Below are positions 1 through 8,258 of a stretch of DNA of 12,500 nt, piece after piece (positions within the stretch are counted from its first letter, which is position 1; each line of letters begins with the position of its first letter). The position numbers and the translations under genes were made by a program. Location of the stretch: contig JAHBMJ010001741.1 in NCBI GenBank assembly GCA_018398765.1, forward strand, positions 4,002 through 16,501, given 5' to 3'. The stretch is from Chromera velia. Its lineage: Eukaryota; Sar; Chromeraceae. The notes beneath the pieces were generated by a model that saw only the letters and a list, made by a program, of their open reading frames with translations, searched no databases and had not been told where the DNA came from.

Positions 1-788
1 TCCCTCTCTCTCTCTCTTGGTCTCTCTCTTTTCTGTTGTCGATCCAGACTTACGCACGAAGGTTGCTTCCCCCCACTGCATTCTTCCCCCCCCCCATGGC
101 TGCCTGACAGGCTTTCATGTCCGTCTATCTGTCAGTCTCTTTTGTCTGCCTGTTTGTTGACGTTCGCCTGCCGACGTTTTGTTGTGTGAGTCCCCCTCCC
201 CGTCTTGTTCTCTTGCGTATTTGTTTTTCCAACGGGAGAAAGAAAGAATGATAATCTTTGTGCGTCTGTCTGTCCGTCTGATTGGTTATCTCGATCGTGC
301 AGCAATTCAAGATCTGTTGAACTCTCAATGGAGGGAGGGCAGGGCGATTTCCTCTCCATTCCGTATGCGAATTGGAAATATAGGTCGGTCGGTCTCTTTC
401 TCAGTCTCCCCTCTCGGTAGTCAGACAGCTGGCCGAACCTGTCCCAACCATCTCTCGTTTTCATGCATCATCGTTTTCAGACGCGTCAAGCTGTACCAGA
501 GAAAAAATGTGTTGAGAGTGGGCGTCTTTTCTTCTTTTGGCATGCGCCTTGTTCTTCTCTTCGAGGCTGTGTTTCCCTTCGTCTTATCTGCCTCTCCGTT
601 TCGGCCCCCTTGCCTGGCTGTGATGAGCTTTTCTCTGTTCCTGTGTGATGTGCTTTGCTCTTTGACCTTCTGTTTGCTGCCTGCCTGTCTGTGTGCGTTC
701 CGCTTGCTCTCTTTTTTCCTCAGACCAATTTCATTTCTCCTCCTCGCTCTCTGCCACTCCCTCCCTCCCCCCCCCTCCCCATCTGCAG
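1..788. other. Pyrimidine-rich leader or intron sequence, no supported gene
   Basis: The plus strand here is dominated by C and T, with CT runs at the very start and scattered TCTG units. Stop codons need purines, so such sequence stays open by composition. The reading frame that opens from about position 179 is therefore not evidence of coding, and its translation is a hydrophobic L/S/F/C-rich string with no domain. The stretch ends in a dense C/T tract and CAG at 786-788, a good candidate 3' splice site. A weaker candidate acceptor (TTTTTTCCTCAG) ends at 723. I read this as an intron or 5' untranslated region of the gene whose exon follows. I see no start codon I would trust. Confidence 0.5.
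786..788 (+). other. Candidate 3' splice site (CAG)
   Basis: CAG is preceded by about 45 bases that are nearly all C and T, and followed by the long open frame. The pyrimidine tract and the change in composition at this point support an acceptor. No branch point could be assigned. Confidence 0.45.
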
Positions 789-1759
789 GCCCGCCCGAAG
801 GCTACGTCTGGGAGGTCGTCTTCTGTCTGCCCATCGTTAGAATCGTCGATGACCCTTCCGTCTGTTTCACCGTGGGGACCTCGGCCGTCGTCTCCCCCGC
901 ACCCCCTCCTGCCGCTCTGCAGACACAACAGCATGTGCCGGTGCAAGCAGGGCACGGGGGGCAGCAGCCACACACACAAATGCAACGCCAACAGCTTTCA
1001 GAGGCTTCGCAAGCCCCCTCTCCCGCCACCGCCTCCACCTACAGCCCTTCCCCCCCTGTCTACCAACAAACCCGACAGCCGCCTCTCAATCTCAACGCCG
1101 CCGCCGCCGCCGCATCATCATCAGCATCAGCTCCCCAACACAGAACCCCCAACTATCCCTCCGAGGGCCTTCACACACAAACAACGCAAACGCAAATGGC
1201 ACGTCCAACCTTCCAACACCCCACGCCGCACGTGTACGCCCCCCCCGAGCCTGCTGCTGTCGCTGCCGCATCCTCTCGGCTAGTCTCGGGATCATCTGAC
1301 TACAGTGGCAGTTCTGCCTCTGCCTCCCACCCGCCAGAGACTCTAGGTGGTCCCGGGAGCGCGCAGGGAAGCACGCAGAGCTCCTCCATGGGTCCCCCGA
1401 CCGCTCTGTACTCTCACCAGTCCTCCTCTCCCAGTTCCAACTTCCACTATTCCCTTGCTGCGCCCCCACCTTCGTCCGTCAACACGCCCAATGCAGTCGC
1501 TGGTGCAACCGGACAAACCGGGCCCGGACCTGCCCAGCACCCGCACCCGGGGGCAGCCTCGGGGACACCTGCAGATCCTCAGGGCGCACAGCCACGACAA
1601 CAGCAGCAGCCAGCAGCAGTCACCGGAGGAGACGCGCCTCCTCCTGCTGCTGCTGCTGCCCGGCCAGGTGCCCCCCTCGTTCCCTCTCCCCATGGCGCTC
1701 CCCCACAAAAAGGAGAAGCTTCTCCTCCAGACCCAGGACCTCCTCCTGGATTCGGGTGA
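789..1759 (+). CDS. Low-complexity Pro/Gln/Ser/Ala-rich protein exon, partial
   Basis: A single plus-strand frame stays open for about 323 codons from the candidate acceptor at 788 to a TGA at 1757-1759. The first codon would be split across the junction. Codons in this frame end mostly in G or C. The other two frames either stop (frame ending at 1283) or run on only through an AG microsatellite. The product starts with a moderately complex stretch (GPPEGYVWEVVFCLPIVRIV), then becomes disordered: Q-rich patches, an alanine run from GCC codons near 1099-1116, S/P-rich repeats, QQQQ near 1600, and a tail ending PPPGFG. No domain is recognised. Such composition is common in regulatory or scaffold proteins of alveolates, but function is unknown. 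The end is ambiguous: TGA may be a true stop, or GG|GTGAGG at 1755/1756 may be a donor. A second possible acceptor ends at 922. Upstream exons are not identified. Confidence 0.5.
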
Positions 1760-1774
1760 GGAAGTCAGACAGGC

Positions 1775-1800
1775 AGAGAGAGAGAGAGAGAGAGAGAGAG
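1775..1800. repeat. AG dinucleotide microsatellite
   Basis: An uninterrupted AG run of about 13 units lies just after the end of the low-complexity exon. It marks the switch from coding composition to purine-rich non-coding sequence, and explains why a second frame appears to stay open through it as an RERERE string. Confidence 0.9.
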
Positions 1801-2113
1801 TATGTGTGGTGAATCAATCAATGAGAAAGGGGTCGAGGGAGGGTAGGGGATCGGTGGATGGAGTAGTTAAGAAAGTGTCTCGGTAATATTATACTTCTTC
1901 GACTGCATCATGTCTTTGATTTTTTCGGGAGAAAGGGGTCGTCATACAGAGAAAGAAAATGGGGAGGGGCTTACTGGAGTCGGACGAAAAAAAAAGATTG
2001 AAAGACTGGATGGTCGGTCTGTCTGTCTGGCAGTCTGTCCATCTCTCTGCCTGGCTGCGTGCCTTTTCGCCTGTCTTTCTCTCTGCCATCCTCTTTGCCT
2101 CTCTGTCAGTCAA

Positions 2114-2153
<40 letters not shown>

Positions 2154-3011
2154 GGTCTCCTAAAAGAGAAGGGAAGGGGAAAAGGAGTTGTCTGCTTGGC
2201 TGCACACATGTCTGTCTTTGTCCAATCGTCCTTTGATGGAGGGAAGACGTGCTTTAACTTTTTCAGTAGTCACCGAAGTGACGTGTGTGTGGATGCACCG
2301 GGCTTTTGGAATGCTGGTTTTGCGCGTGGCTCTCAAACGAACGTCTTCGCAAGGGGGGAGAAGAGAAGAGTGCATGAATGAATGAATCGACTTTGAACTG
2401 CGAGACCGATCGAGTGTCGTTGAATGAACGCCCTCCCACCCCGTTCCGTGCCGTGCCCCCTCTCCGTGCACGAAATCGGGCAGAGGGAGGGTAGATGGTA
2501 TGATGTTCTTTTCTTACTTGCCTGTCGGCCTGTCTGTCTCTCGATGTGTGCCTGAGAAAAAGTAAAGAAATGTCGTAGTCTCTATGTGATTTGCTGACTA
2601 AACAATGTAATTCCTTTTTGTCTGGTCAGAGAATTGGAGCTCTCTCGAACTTCCAACTTGAGAGTGAGGTGTGACGAAGATGAGATGGGCTTGTTGACAT
2701 GAATGAATGAATTCATTTGCATCTTTACATGAAATGTTTGAACGTTCCCGCGCGGGAAGGAAGGGAAGGTAGGGATCTTGACCGGGGAGAGAAATGGAGC
2801 CGGGGCGTCTGTCGTTCGTCCTTTCTTTGAGCTGCATTTTTCTGTTTTGCAGTTTCGGCAAGGGGAAAAGATTGGGTAAAGGATTTGTGTATTTGCTGTT
2901 GTGTAGACACTGAAGGCACTTCATCTGCTCTCTTGCTTTCTTTTCTTCTTTCTGTCTGTATGTACGCATGTCTTTTTTTTTGTCTTCCTGTTTGCCTGTC
3001 CGACTGCCTTT
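1801..3011. other. Non-coding stretch, untranslated region or intron
   Basis: Apart from the TCTG microsatellite at 2117-2152 this stretch holds no supported gene. It alternates between TCTG/CTGT-rich blocks and purine-rich blocks and contains short GAAT runs near 2373-2388 and 2700-2713. A possible acceptor (TTTTTCTGTTTTGCAG) ends near 2852, followed shortly by a possible donor GGGTAAAG. The intervening piece would be only about 20 bases, so I do not call it an exon. Confidence 0.5.
2117..2152. repeat. TCTG tetranucleotide microsatellite
   Basis: About nine near-perfect TCTG (GTCT) units. Shorter TCTG/CCTG runs occur elsewhere in the first 4.2 kb, for example near 2010-2040, 2525-2540 and 4130-4147, but not in the mobile-element region, so this motif marks the left part of the window. 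Confidence 0.9.
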
Positions 3012-3058
3012 TCTTTCTCTCTCTCTCTCTCTCTCTCTCTCCTTGTTCCTTTTAACAG
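3012..3058 (+). other. CT microsatellite ending in a candidate 3' splice site
   Basis: A run of about 14 CT units (3015-3041) followed by CCTTGTTCCTTTTAACAG has the form of a polypyrimidine tract plus acceptor on the plus strand. The 270 bases after it are purine-rich, GGGG-heavy and hit stops early in each frame, so no downstream exon is convincing. It may be a real acceptor of an untranslated exon or chance in a low-complexity tract. Confidence 0.3.
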
Positions 3059-3980
3059 GGAATGATCGGTGGCAAGAGGTCCGGCAGATGAAGAGGGGTT
3101 TATAGGGGGGGTGGGAAGGGTCGTGGGTTCCAATTGGGGAAAGACAGAGAGGGATGGGGAAATGGCCAATTTGTCTTGCGTGCTGGTTTGGGGGACAAGG
3201 GGGGAGTCGAATGTTGGCAGAAAGAATGTATATGGAGGGGAGTGCATTGTCAGAGAAGAGAAGAGACAGACGAGCAGAGGGATGTAGATGAAGTCGGAAA
3301 GGGAGATGAGAGAAGTTTGAAGTTGGCTTTGGTGCGTTCGTTTCTCGCCGTCTTTCCGTCGAGGTTGCATGCGCACTTCCGTGTGTCTGCCTGCCTGCCA
3401 GTTTTTTTGTGCCGTGCACTCCTGTCTTGTCTTGTTGGATTGATTCATTCATTCGTTCATTGAGTCGTTCTCCTTCATTCCTTCTCACTTGCTTCTTCGT
3501 TCGTTCTTCGATTGACCCGATTAGCTCGTGCGTTCACCTCCTTCACCTCTCCGGCAGCTTCAACCAGGAGAAGGAATCACCAGAAGACAGAGGGATGGGG
3601 AAAACTGTGGGCAAGAAATGTTTGCAAGAATGCAGTTGTAGGCCTGTGCCTTCACGCATTTGAGGGTAAAGAAAGTAAAAAGACTCTGCATGTGCCAGAC
3701 AGACGTCCCATCCGCAACTCTCTCTGCAGGAAACAAAATATTATTCCGTCCGTCGATCCGTTCATTCATTGTGGGTCTCTCTCTGTGTCTCTCCCTCTTT
3801 TTCCCCTGAGTTCCTCCATGAGTGTTTGTTTGATTGTGCATGCATGCATGCGCGTTGGGTGGCGCGCTGGGAACGTGCTTTTGGATCTTCGGCATTGAAG
3901 TCAAATCAATATTGATCTGGGTTTTGAAAGGCTGCGGACAACGCGGTACGAACCAATACGTGTCTGACGGTCGTTTTAAT
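3059..3980. other. Non-coding stretch with purine-rich block and short ATTC/GCATGCA runs
   Basis: The first 270 bases are strongly purine-rich on the plus strand, the mirror of the pyrimidine tract before it. Later parts carry ATTC/TTCG runs (3442-3500, 3760-3770), two weak acceptor-like sites (CTCTCCGGCAG near 3556, CTCTCTGCAG near 3730) and a GCATGCATGCATGCGCG motif near 3839-3855. Open frames of 128-180 codons cross parts of it on both strands, but they overlap one another and encode low-complexity strings without a domain. Confidence 0.4.
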
Positions 3981-4126
3981 TTTTCAAAATTGTACTTGAG
4001 GAGCAGGCGGCTGGAAACCACTTCATCGAAGAGTTGACCTGCATCCCCCTCATGGTTCTGGACTCCTGGGGAGTTATGGAGGTCTACGAACCGGCCTGCC
4101 ACCTTGCCTACTCGTCTACCTGCTAG
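3980..4126 (+). pseudogene. Short protein-like remnant, possibly of a mobile element
   Basis: The plus frame that opens after a TAA at 3977-3979 reads through about 48 codons to a TAG near 4124. Its centre contains GNHFIEELTCIPLMVLDSWG, a mixed-composition stretch that looks more protein-like than the surrounding low-complexity DNA. The arrangement of hydrophobic residues, Pro-Leu, then Asp-Ser-Trp-Gly loosely resembles a short motif seen near the ends of retroelement polyproteins. That resemblance is from memory and weak. The piece has no start codon and ends in a CTGC-repeat tract. An opposite-strand frame is also open here, so the coding strand is uncertain. Confidence 0.25.
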
Positions 4127-4406
4127 TCTACCTGCCTGCCTGCCTGTCCGCTCCCTGCCTACTTGTAAGCATATGATTCAACCCTTTTGTGTGGTATTTT
4201 GTATTGTCAGCAGCAGTCTGCATTGGTTCCTGTGAAAGAAGGTGACAGCCAAGCGGTGCATGGCGCTCCAGACAACAATGCATCTATAGCAATGCATGAG
4301 TGAAACAAATGTGTTTGATCACTCTAATGATAAGTGACTCTGTCTGTATATACTAATCTAGTCTGTAATACCCCCGGGACACCTTGACCCTTTTGAATCT
4401 TTAGGC
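4127..4406. other. Intergenic stretch with CCTG repeats
   Basis: CCTG units occur at about 4130-4147. The rest is mixed-composition DNA with several GCATG motifs and no open frame of note. The piece CTAATCTAGTCTGTAATAC near 4352-4370 closely matches part of the R repeat (CTAGTCTAGTCTGTAATTAC near 8399), so it may be a tiny remnant of that family, or chance. Confidence 0.4.
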
Positions 4407-4600
4407 CCGACTTTTGCCGTGCGCCGAAGGCGCAGGGCCGACTTTTTCCTAGAGCGCCGAAGGCGCCCTGCCGACTTTTGCCCAAGGCGCCGAAGGCGCC
4501 TTCCCGACTTTTGCTAAGGGCGCCGAAGGCACCGCACCGATGTTTGCCCAGGGTACCGAAGGGGCCGTGCCGACATTTACCCATGCGTGCATGCATGGAT
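4407..4600. repeat. 33-bp tandem repeat array with hairpin in most units
   Basis: Units start at 4407, 4438, 4471, 4504, 4537 and 4570, giving spacings of 31, 33, 33, 33 and 33. Each begins CCGACTTTTGCC or a variant. The first four contain a near-palindrome around a GAA loop. Unit 3 is perfect: AAGGCGCC-GAA-GGCGCCTT. Unit 1 is TGCGCC-GAA-GGCGCA, where the outer T-A pair replaces a G-C pair of unit 3, a compensatory change. Unit 4 has one arm mismatch, unit 5 is degraded and unit 6 is partial. As the period is divisible by three, the minus strand reads as an 11-residue peptide repeat (GKSR-x-GAFGAL) through four to five units. I cannot tell whether it acts as RNA, DNA or protein. No flanking gene is supported. 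Confidence 0.85.
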
Positions 4601-4847
4601 GCATGGATGGGATCGCAAGAACTTTTGGCTGCATGAAGACTAGACCCTACCCCAACCCCTTCCTTATGTACCTCCCTCTAATTCTCATGTTAGAATCATG
4701 GTTTTTCCCCTCACGTGGAAACGTCCACCGCTCTTCTGGATGCTTTTGACCCCTCCACAATGAAAACTGGGGAACAGGATGCAACAATCCAAGAGTCGTT
4801 ATGCCCTGGAAGGCTTCTTCTTTTAGCGTAAAGGTCAGTCAATCCGT
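4601..4847. other. Unannotated spacer before the tandem array
   Basis: Mixed sequence with GCATGGATGCATGGATGG at the left edge, which partly continues the repeat array in degraded form. It contains no open frame with protein-like content, no tRNA-like structure and no obvious element end. It joins the first R repeat abruptly at about 4848. Confidence 0.4.
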
Positions 4848-5218
4848 GTCCTAAAGTTCGGCCGCTTTAAGTAAGCATTCGCTAGCGTGCTCCTAGCTTA
4901 TAATATGACATGAATGCTCACAGACTGCCCTTTGCCATTAGGATACGATGGCTGGCGGGTTAAGTCACCTCATTATTATCATCATTACTAGTCTAATCTG
5001 TAATTACAATATAGTATTTGGCTCTAAATTTGGCTGCTAGATTCAAATTTCAAATTATGTCAATGCTTAAATAATTAATTATAGCAATCATGCACGGTAT
5101 ACATACAAGTATCAATACTGAAGTAATTTTTACTCTATAGATTTTACTAGAAGTTTTATTTATTAATTTATTAATTATGTTACATCTAGTATTAGATATA
5201 TATATGTACTGATCCATA
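4848..5218 (+). repeat. R repeat, copy 1
   Basis: It starts with a stem-loop (CCTAAAG, eight-base loop TTCGGCCG, then CTTTAAG, one pair lost compared with the other copies). An ATT/ATC-rich block follows (near 4971-4990), then a very AT-rich right half (TTAATTTATTAATTATG, ATATATATG). It ends GTACTGATCCATA where I begins. It is not preceded by an I segment, so it marks the left edge of the array. Confidence 0.85.
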
Positions 5219-5223
5219 AGGGT

Positions 5224-5442
5224 TGGACGGTCAAGTGGGTAGAGAGTTACAGATATCTTAGCTGTCAAGTTTTTTCTGATGCGAACCCCCGCAAGTTTGT
5301 GACCACCAGACTTGAAGCCACAGAAAGGGGAGTTGGGGAGGCTATGGGTCTGTGTGCATTAATAGCTAGGTATGCTCTCCCTCCACAGTCATATTTCCCT
5401 TTTCAAGGGGATGTGGGAGCCCGCCGCCACCTATTCCCTTGA
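5224..5442 (+). pseudogene. Reverse-transcriptase C-terminal fragment of a LINE-like element, copy 1
   Basis: The frame starting WTVKWVESYRYLSCQVFSDA runs 72 codons to a TGA at 5440. The YRYLSCQVF block followed by a basic/acidic helix and GEAMGLCALIARY resembles the YKYLGV-type motif and thumb helix that follow the catalytic palm of non-LTR reverse transcriptases. The catalytic palm with its DD motif would lie upstream and is absent. No start codon is present: the fragment begins at the R junction. Reading can be continued by a shift into the next frame from 5441 (EALPIQESDIRCLDSF), which soon meets TAG. Family assignment rests on motif resemblance alone. Confidence 0.45.
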
Positions 5443-5642
5443 AGCTCTCCCCATTCAAGAATCTGACATCCGATGCTTAGACTCCTTCTAGCTTCGTTTT
5501 GTTCATCGGACCGGCGTTGGTCTCTCCGTCTGCCTTGGAATTCTTTTGTGTTTCCCACCCTTGCAGCCGTTGGGCTGAGGCCCATGAGAGAAATTCTCAG
5601 TGTCAGAGTGGGGGGTATTTAAGAAGTCTCTCCCTTGCTTGA

Positions 5643-6443
5643 TTGGCTTTGCCTCAAGTATTGTGGGCATGCCACAGGAGAGGGGAGTTAAGGGCGTGGT
5701 CGAGGTCTGCAAAGAAGCTTGTGCAACCCATCAGTGACTGTCCTGCCCTCCTGAAAGGTGAACTAGATGAGGTCAATTTCAGAACATCAGATAGCAAGCT
5801 AAGAAGGGGAGCGAGAAACAGAGAGGTGAACGAATGGATAGAGGACTGGGTAAACCCGGTCTCCATCACAGAAAGGAGACGGGGGAGGTAGGGGAGACAA
5901 GGAATGCATGGGAGCATGTCTTTCCCTCCGTCTGCTTGCCTGACCGAAGATCAGAAGGAGAATAGTAGCAGCCAACGCTTTGCAAAATTGGTTCTCGGAA
6001 GCTTGGTAGAGGGGAGAGAGGGCTCATAGTCTGCCTCGGTGGAACCTCTTCCCAAGCAGTTCTTGTCTTCCCCCAAGGCAGTTTTCCGCCTTTTGTTGTG
6101 CACCATTATTGGAGGGCGGGCAAATCATGGGGGGAGGGTTGAATCAATTTATAAAGCCTGTGAAGAGAAAAGTTAGGAGAAATTGATTGACAATCCGATT
6201 CACCGTCTGACAACTTGTGTCCGAACGGAGGGGCCGCGGGGGAGACTAAGTGATCTCTGGTATAGGCGACTGGAGCGTATGTTGATAGAAGAAGTGTGTG
6301 AGCACAGAGAGAGAGAGAAAGCCCGAGGGGGTAAGGGAGTGGGGCAGGCTAAGGAGCGGGTAAGGCGGTACTTCTCGCTTCTTCTTCAGAGGGATGGTCG
6401 AAAGGCCAGTGCCCTTATTGTTGCATGCCTAGGATCGGACTAA
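5643..6443 (+). pseudogene. LINE-like C-terminal region, copy 1, broken by stops
   Basis: One frame can be followed for about 267 codons from 5643 to the final TAA at 6441, interrupted by TAG at 5889, 6027 and 6174. It includes a W-rich stretch (NEWIEDWVNPVSITERRRGR), a GGRA block near 6113, and a Cys...His-x4-Cys arrangement (residues around IHRLTTC near 6200-6220) placed where LINE proteins often have a C-terminal zinc knuckle, here incomplete. The last 70 residues are highly charged (RERE, KERV) and end RKASALIVACLGSD. The TAG at 6027 is private to this copy (TGG Trp in copy 2); the others are shared. I recognise the layout, not the exact family. Confidence 0.4.
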
Positions 6444-6464
6444 TCGATCCTGGGGAGCAGTGTT

Positions 6465-6478
6465 CTACTAGCTAGTAG
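6465..6478. repeat. Perfect 14-bp palindrome at the I/R junction
   Basis: CTACTAGCTAGTAG is self-complementary and ends immediately before the R stem-loop. The same palindrome is at 8246-8259 before the third R. Copy 1 of R lacks it, so the left edge of the array falls exactly at the palindrome/hairpin boundary. Confidence 0.85.
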
Positions 6479-6600
6479 TCCTAAAGTTCGGCCGCTTTAG
6501 GTAAGCATTCGCTAGCGTGCTCCTAGCTTATAATATGATATGAATGCTCACAGACTGCCCTTTGCCATTAGGACACGATGGCTGGCGGGTTAAGTCACCT

Positions 6601-6774
6601 CATTATTATCATCATTACTAGTCTAATCTGTAATTACAGTACAGTATTTGGCTCTAAATTTGGCTACTAGATTCGAATTTCAAAAAGTTACATTATTATC
6701 ATCATTACTAGTCTAATCTGTAATTACAGTATAGTATTTGGCTCTAAATTTGGCTGCTAGATTCGAATTTCAAA
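6601..6774. repeat. Direct duplication of about 84 bp inside R copy 2
   Basis: Two copies start at 6601 and 6691, a period of 90 bp with AAGTTA at the joint. They differ by a few transitions (for example ACAGTACAG against ACAGTATAG, GGCTACTAG against GGCTGCTAG). Confidence 0.9.
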
Positions 6775-6814
6775 TTATGTCAATGCTTAAATAATTAATT
6801 ATAGCAATCATGCA

Positions 6815-6900
6815 CGGTATACATATATAGAACGGTATACTGAAGTACATACATAGAACGGTATACATACATAGAACGTGCAATCATGCACGGTATACTG
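6815..6900. repeat. Short iterated motif (CATAGAACGGTATAC) inside R copy 2
   Basis: The motif CATA(C/T)ATAGAACGGTATAC recurs about three times, and GCAATCATGCACGGTATAC occurs at both sides. R copies 1 and 3 have only one pass through this place, so it is a local expansion, probably by slippage. Confidence 0.8.
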
Positions 6901-7004
6901 AAGTAATTTTTACTCTATAGATTTTTACTAGAAGTTTTATTTATTAATTTATTAATTATGTTACATCTAGTATTAGATATATATATGTACTGATCCATAA
7001 GGGT

Positions 7005-7223
7005 TGGACGGTCAAGTGGGTAGAGAGTTACAGATATCTTAGCTGTCAAGTTTTTTCTGATGCGAACCCCCACAAGTTTGTGACCACCAGACTTGAAGCC
7101 ACAGAAAGGGGAGTTGGGGAGGCTATGGGTCTGTGTGCGTTAATAGCTAGGTATGTTCTCCCTCCACAGTTGCATTTCCCTTTTCAAGGGGATGTGGAAG
7201 CCCACCGCCACCTATTCCCTTGA
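7005..7223 (+). pseudogene. Reverse-transcriptase C-terminal fragment, copy 2
   Basis: Same open stretch as in copy 1, about 72 codons beginning WTVKWVESYRYLSCQVF, ended by the shared TGA. A handful of amino-acid changes come from transitions (for example the CGC codon reads CAC, giving Arg to His). No catalytic palm is present. Confidence 0.45.
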
Positions 7224-7423
7224 AGCTCTCCCCATTCAAGAATCTGACATCCGATGCTTAGACTCCCTCTAGCTTCGTTTTGTTCATCGGACCGGCGTTG
7301 GTCTCTCCGTCTGCCTTGGAATTCTTTTGTGTTTTCCACCCTTGCAGCCGTTGGGCTGAGGCCCATGAGAGAAATTCTCAGTGTCAGAGTGGGGGGTATT
7401 TAAGAAGTCTCTCCCTTGCTTGA

Positions 7424-8224
7424 TTGGCTTTGCCTCAAGTATTGTGGGCATGCCACAGGAGAGGGGAGTTAAGGGCGTGGTCAAGGTCTGCAAAGAAGCT
7501 TGTGCAACCCATCAGTGACTGTCCTGCCCTCCTGAAAGGTGAACTAGATGAGGTCAATTTCAGAACATTAGATAGCAAGCTGAGAAGGGGAGCGAGAAAC
7601 AGAGAGGTGAACGAATGGATAGAGGACTGGGTAAACCCGGTCTCTATCACAGAAAGGAGACGGGGGAGGTAGGGGAGATAAGGAATGCATGGGAGCATGT
7701 CTTTCCCTCCGTCTGCTTGCCTGACCGAAGATCAGAAGGAGAATAGTAGCAGCCAACGCTTTGTAAAATTGGTTCTCGGAAGCTTGGTAGAGGGGAGAGA
7801 GGGCTCATGGTCTGCCTCAGCGGAACCTCTTCCCAAGCAGTTCTTGTCTTCCCCCAAAGCAGTTTTCCACCTTTTGTTGTGCGCCATTATTGGAGGGCGG
7901 GCAAATTATGGGGGGAGGGTTGAATCAATTTGTAAAGCCTATGAAGAGAAAAGTTAGGAGAAATTGATTGACGATCCGATTCACCGTCTGACAACTTGTG
8001 TCCGAACGGAGGGGCCGCGGGGGAGACTAAGTGATCTCTAGTATAGGTGACTGGAGCGTATGTCGATAGAAGAAGTGTGTGAGCACAGAGAGAGAGAGAA
8101 AGCCCGAGGGGGTAAGGGAGTGGGGCAGGCTAAGGAGCGGGTAAGGCGGTACTTCTCGCTTCTTCTTCAGAGGGATGGTCGAAAGGCCAGTGCCCTTATT
8201 GCTGCATGCCTAGGATCAGACTAA
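7424..8224 (+). pseudogene. LINE-like C-terminal region, copy 2, broken by stops
   Basis: Same frame as copy 1, ending at the TAA at 8222. Shared stops are at 7670 and 7955. Private stops are TAA at 7679 (CAA in copy 1), TAG at 8039 (TGG in copy 1) and TGA at 8048 (CGA in copy 1). At 7808 this copy keeps TGG where copy 1 has TAG. All these are the classic nonsense changes expected from C to T on one strand or the other. The Cys seen before the zinc-knuckle-like His is changed to Tyr here (KAY for KAC). Confidence 0.4.
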
Positions 8225-8258
8225 TCGATCCTGGGGAGCAGTGTTCTACTAGCTAGTA

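Larger units (their letters stand above)
5219..6477 (+). mobile_element. I segment, copy 1: 3' part of a LINE-like coding region plus short tail
   Basis: It spans from AGGGTTGGACGG after R to the 14-bp palindrome before the next R. It contains fragments of a broken protein in three successive frames (described separately). It matches copy 2 without gaps at an offset of 1,781 bp, with 31 differences in 1,261 bp from 5220 to 6480. Most stop codons and frame changes are shared with copy 2, so the element was already dead when it was duplicated. Confidence 0.7.
6478..6999 (+). repeat. R repeat, copy 2, internally expanded
   Basis: It starts with a perfect stem-loop at 6480-6501 (CCTAAAG, loop TTCGGCCG, CTTTAGG). 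It is about 150 bp longer than the other copies for two reasons. A block of about 84 bp starting CATTATTATC is repeated at 6601-6684 and 6691-6774. Further right, a motif ACATACATAGAACGGTATAC is iterated at about 6820-6896. The remainder matches copies 1 and 3. Confidence 0.85.
7000..8258 (+). mobile_element. I segment, copy 2
   Basis: Gap-free match to the first I segment at an offset of 1,781 bp, about 97.5% identical by my count. All observed differences are C/T or A/G exchanges. It carries the same broken coding fragments at the corresponding positions and ends in the same 14-bp palindrome before R copy 3. Confidence 0.75.

Noticed and set aside
179-788. Leftward extension of the long plus-strand frame
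   Set aside because: Open only because the strand is almost purine-free; the first codon is TTG, and the translation is a compositional L/S/F/C string.
1347-1886. Second plus-strand frame through the exon
   Set aside because: Stays open only by reading the AG microsatellite as RERERE and shows no advantage over the main frame.
2598-3488. 296-codon minus-strand frame
   Set aside because: Length is striking, but the translation includes RERERERER from the CT microsatellite and K/R/P-rich low complexity, no domain, no codon bias. It crosses several candidate plus-strand splice signals.
3560-4102. 180-codon minus-strand frame
   Set aside because: Mixed with low-complexity parts from GCATGC and CT repeats and no recognisable domain. 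It overlaps the plus-strand fragment at 3980-4126, which seemed slightly better, though neither is secure.
4407-4600. CRISPR array
   Set aside because: Repeats are contiguous without unique spacers, the units vary, and the setting is eukaryotic.
5653-5917. Minus-strand frames across the I segments
   Set aside because: They mirror the plus-strand remnant, appear in both copies only because the DNA is duplicated, and lack any motif.
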